Of a stretch of DNA of 64,000 nt, positions 61,746 to 64,000 are shown one piece after another. The notes under the pieces were generated by a model. It was not told where the DNA came from. It saw only the letters and a program-made list of their open reading frames with translations, and did no database searches. Source of the DNA: Dehalobacter sp. 12DCB1 (lineage in GTDB: Bacteria; Bacillota; Desulfitobacteriia; Desulfitobacteriales; Syntrophobotulaceae); contig NZ_POSF01000002.1 in assembly GCF_004343605.1 (NCBI RefSeq), forward strand, positions 248,001-312,000. Direction: 5' to 3'. Each line of letters begins with the position of its first letter. The first letter of the stretch is position 1. The position numbers were made by a program, and so were the translations under genes.

Positions 61746-62924
61746 ATGTTCTATGCCTATTTAAATGATCAGGCTGCAGTCATTATCATTTTATGTTTTT
61801 CTTTTCTGAATTTGGTATTTGTATTTACCATGAACAAGGAAAAGAGTTTTTCAGCTCTTTTTGGATTCAGTTTTATTGTGCCGTTTCTATTAGCACTGCT
61901 TAGTATAGCCTATCCTGACATGGTACTGCGTATTAAAGTGCTTCATCATACAAATTTTGCTTTTCTCTGCTTGTTGTTTATACTGATATTATCATGGCGG
62001 TGGAAGAATTACGCTGCATCTGCCGCTTTAAGCGTAATTTTTCCCTTTTTGGTACTTTTCATAGTCATGAAGGCCGACCACCTGCCGGTTATTCTGACGA
62101 TAACGGAATTCTTAAGCGGTGCGGATGTTGTCCTGACAGCCGGGATTATTGTATTGATGCATCAATTTCTCGGCGAAAAGCAGATGTCATTGACCTGGGG
62201 AGTCATATTTATGGGTTCTGGACAGCTGCTCCAATATGAATTTCCTACCAATTCCTCTTTCCTGATTCCGTTCTGTCAGTTTGCCGCGTACCTACTGTTT
62301 TACTGTTATATCCAAAAAACATCAAAGGAGCCATATCGTTTAAAATTGGCGAACGCTGAAGAGAAGATTGTAGACATCAATAAGACCATCAACTACGAAG
62401 TAAAGAGAAAAATGCTGGAAATGGAATTGCACAATGAACACTTGCTCAATATGGTCCAGAGAGATCCGCTGGTCGATGCGTATAATAAAAAGGGGATCAT
62501 GAATTATTTTGGAAACCTGATTGATGATCCCAAGATAGGCGAATTCACACTCATGCTCTTTGACATTGATAATTTTAAAAGCATCAATGATAACCGTGGA
62601 CATGTTGTCGGGGACATGGTCCTCAAAAAGGTCGTAAGTATTGCCAAGGAAAATATCAGGGAATTTGACATACTTGGTCGTTATGGAGGAGATGAATTCC
62701 TGGTCATTTTGCCGAAAACCAAAATAACGGATGCCCTGATTGTCGCCGAACGGTTCAGAAAAAGAGTCAGTGAAGAGCCGGGTATTTCGGTTTCTATAGG
62801 ACTAGCTGCTTATCCGGAGGATGGCACGACAGCCCATAATCTAATTGAGACCGCTGATGCTGGCCTGTATCACTCCAAAAGGGTCGGCAAGAACGCAATA
62901 AGCCATGCAGGTTCAATGATATGA
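61746..62924 (+). CDS. Membrane diguanylate cyclase (GGDEF), second copy
   Basis: A 392-aa protein with about seven hydrophobic helices (residues 5-190), a coiled coil, and a GGDEF domain (about 225-390) with the intact site GGDEF at 314-318 (RYGGDEFLVILPK) and an RxxD inhibitory motif (R-E-F-D) upstream. It is expected to be an active, product-inhibited producer of c-di-GMP. The membrane part differs from the four-helix part of the cyclase at 32765, so the inputs probably differ. A G-A-G-G-G stretch before the ATG is a moderate ribosome site. Confidence 0.9.
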   Translation: MFYAYLNDQAAVIIILCFSFLNLVFVFTMNKEKSFSALFGFSFIVPFLLALLSIAYPDMVLRIKVLHHTNFAFLCLLFILILSWRWKNYAASAALSVIFPFLVLFIVMKADHLPVILTITEFLSGADVVLTAGIIVLMHQFLGEKQMSLTWGVIFMGSGQLLQYEFPTNSSFLIPFCQFAAYLLFYCYIQKTSKEPYRLKLANAEEKIVDINKTINYEVKRKMLEMELHNEHLLNMVQRDPLVDAYNKKGIMNYFGNLIDDPKIGEFTLMLFDIDNFKSINDNRGHVVGDMVLKKVVSIAKENIREFDILGRYGGDEFLVILPKTKITDALIVAERFRKRVSEEPGISVSIGLAAYPEDGTTAHNLIETADAGLYHSKRVGKNAISHAGSMI

Positions 62925-62926
62925 AC

Positions 62927-62965
62927 TTTCACAGAATATTAATTGATCGTTCACGAAACGTACAC
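62927..62965 (+). promoter_or_regulatory. 11-bp-phased motif upstream of the last response regulator gene
   Basis: TTTCAC (62927), GTTCAC (62949) and GTACAC (62960) start at multiples of 11 bases from each other. It would fit autoregulation by the OmpR-type regulator encoded at 63057. Confidence 0.45.
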
Positions 62966-63056
62966 ATTTATTCCTTAAAATATCATCCAGGGATCAATCT
63001 CTCCTGAAACAAATAGCATTATAGACTGTTGGGGGGAAACTAAAGGGGGTTAGGCA

Positions 63057-63737
63057 ATGGCTCTAGGGAATATACTCATTGCAGACGATGAAGCTAGAAT
63101 GAGGAAACTGGTTGCTGATTTTTTAAAAAAGGAAGGGTATACCGTCATTGAAGCGGAAGATGGGAAACAAGCCCTGAATATTATTCATTCCGGGCAGCAT
63201 ATCAGCCTGGCCATCCTGGATGTTATGATGCCCGAGACGGATGGATGGACAGTATGTAGGGAAATCCGAAAGAGCGGCCAGATTCCGGTCATCATGCTGA
63301 CGGCAAGATCTGAGGAATCGGATGAGCTGTTCGGTTTTGATCTGGGTGCAGATGAATATATTACCAAACCTTTCAGTCCGCTGATCCTGGTCGCGCGGGT
63401 TCGGGCCCTTCTTCGCAGAACCAGTGATCCGAAGGCTAGGGTTAAAAACTTTGAGGGTCTGGAGATTGATAAAAACAGGCGAGTCGTATGTATTGACGGA
63501 GAACGGGTAGATTTAAGCCCGAAGGAATATGAACTGCTTTTATATCTAGTAGATAATGAAAGCCTGGCTGTATCAAGGGAACAGATCCTGAATTCAGTTT
63601 GGGATTACGATTATTATGGTGACGCCAGAACTGTGGACACCCATATCAAACGGTTAAGGTATAAATTAGGGATCAAAGGAGATTTTATTCAAACCGTCAG
63701 AGGACTGGGATACAGATTTGAGGTAATCAGAATTTGA
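63057..63737 (+). CDS. OmpR-family response regulator
   Basis: A 226-aa regulator with acceptor Asp55 in LAILDVMMPETDG, Lys105 in YITKPFSPL, and a winged-helix domain with LSPKEYELLLYLVDNE and DARTVDTHIKRLRYKLG. AAGGGGG precedes the ATG. Only 10 bases separate it from the following kinase gene. The phased motif in its promoter also occurs before htrA, so the pair may be a CssRS-like envelope-stress system; that assignment is inference. Confidence 0.9.
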   Translation: MALGNILIADDEARMRKLVADFLKKEGYTVIEAEDGKQALNIIHSGQHISLAILDVMMPETDGWTVCREIRKSGQIPVIMLTARSEESDELFGFDLGADEYITKPFSPLILVARVRALLRRTSDPKARVKNFEGLEIDKNRRVVCIDGERVDLSPKEYELLLYLVDNESLAVSREQILNSVWDYDYYGDARTVDTHIKRLRYKLGIKGDFIQTVRGLGYRFEVIRI

Positions 63738-63747
63738 GGTAATTCTA

Positions 63748-64000
63748 ATGAAATCATCAATCAAATTAAAACTATTTACTGCCATAAGTTGTCTGACCTT
63801 ATTGTATGTTTTGCTTTCGTGGTTTTTAAACGACCAGTTTCTTGCGAAGTATTACTACTTGAACAAGGAAAGCACCTTGAAGGAGTACTACCATGAGATC
63901 AATGAAATCTATGATGGCGAGCCGTTCAATATTTTACTCAATCTGGAGAAAATTGAGAGGACCGAGGGCCTGAACATTACGATTCTTGATTCATCCATGT
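63748..64000 (+). CDS. Sensor histidine kinase, 3' truncated by the window edge
   Basis: Only the first 84 codons are inside the window. They show a short basic N-terminus, a membrane helix (about 9-27) and the start of an extracellular sensor domain, with no stop before the edge. ATG 63748 has TTGAGGTAATT upstream and follows the regulator gene by 10 bases, so it is the cognate kinase. The kinase core is not visible, so the family is inferred from position and from the membrane-anchored start. Confidence 0.75.
   Translation, partial: MKSSIKLKLFTAISCLTLLYVLLSWFLNDQFLAKYYYLNKESTLKEYYHEINEIYDGEPFNILLNLEKIERTEGLNITILDSSM

Noticed and set aside
1-64000. Search by eye for CRISPR arrays, transposases, phage genes, tRNA and rRNA
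   Set aside because: No regular spacer-repeat pattern, transposase motif, phage structural gene or tRNA/rRNA signature was recognised.

Overview
The window reads as a chromosomal segment of an anaerobic, endospore-forming Firmicute (Clostridia). I infer a Desulfitobacterium/Dehalobacter/Desulfosporosinus-like member of the Peptococcaceae group. The reasons are the single-chain clostridial PurL, low-GC codon use, TTG/GTG starts with strong GGAGG ribosome sites, putative Spo0A boxes and YjcZ-like tiny proteins. No rRNA, tRNA, CRISPR array, transposase or prophage gene was recognised.

Layout. 1-5.7 kb: the end of a NitT/TauT-type binding protein, two tiny Gly/Cys-rich membrane proteins on the minus strand, purL and a NusG-II protein. 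6-14.6 kb: class II aldolase, a membrane CheA-like kinase with a CheY-like regulator, citrate synthase, trmB and a nuclease-helicase. 14.7-22.5 kb: a phosphate block (pstS, arsC, phoP-phoR, pstC-pstA-pstB-phoU) with two near-identical Pho-box-like promoters. 22.7-25.5 kb: a DUF445 protein, a CBS/DRTGG pyrophosphatase and a DUF1653 protein. 25.6-27.7 kb: a preQ1-I riboswitch followed by queD-queE-queC and a tiny CxxC protein. 28.2-32.6 kb: pgi, a phosphohexomutase and a CorA-like transporter. 32.7-37.8 kb: a signalling cluster (diguanylate cyclase, LytTR regulator, histidine kinase, HDOD regulator, stand-alone CheA-P2-like domain), most of it between two imperfect ~60-bp direct repeats. 37.8-42.4 kb: a marR-ABC-ABC operon whose last gene is frameshifted. 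42.6-45.9 kb: a DUF4342 protein, a two-component pair and a second pair of tiny membrane proteins. 46.2-54.8 kb: an Sfp-type transferase, a one-module NRPS ending in a reductase, a multi-pass histidine kinase and an HD-GYP regulator, the last three overlapping. 54.9-64 kb: a GT2-GtrA glycosyltransferase, an ECF cobalt/nickel transporter (cbiMQO), an HtrA protease, an aminotransferase, a second diguanylate cyclase, and an OmpR-family regulator with a truncated kinase.

The strongest candidates for something undescribed are three. First, the sfp-NRPS-kinase-HD-GYP unit looks like a system that makes a small reduced peptide or acyl-amino-acid product and couples it to a sensor and to c-di-GMP turnover. 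Second, a non-coding repeat with terminal inverted repeats occurs twice; one copy carries a roughly 100-nt internal module with a long predicted hairpin in front of pgi. Third, a stand-alone CheA-P2-like domain lies beside response regulators. Regulatory structure is visible for phosphate (11-bp-phased repeats before pstS and pstC), queuosine (preQ1 riboswitch) and a possible envelope-stress regulon (another 11-bp-phased motif before the glycosyltransferase, htrA and the last regulator).
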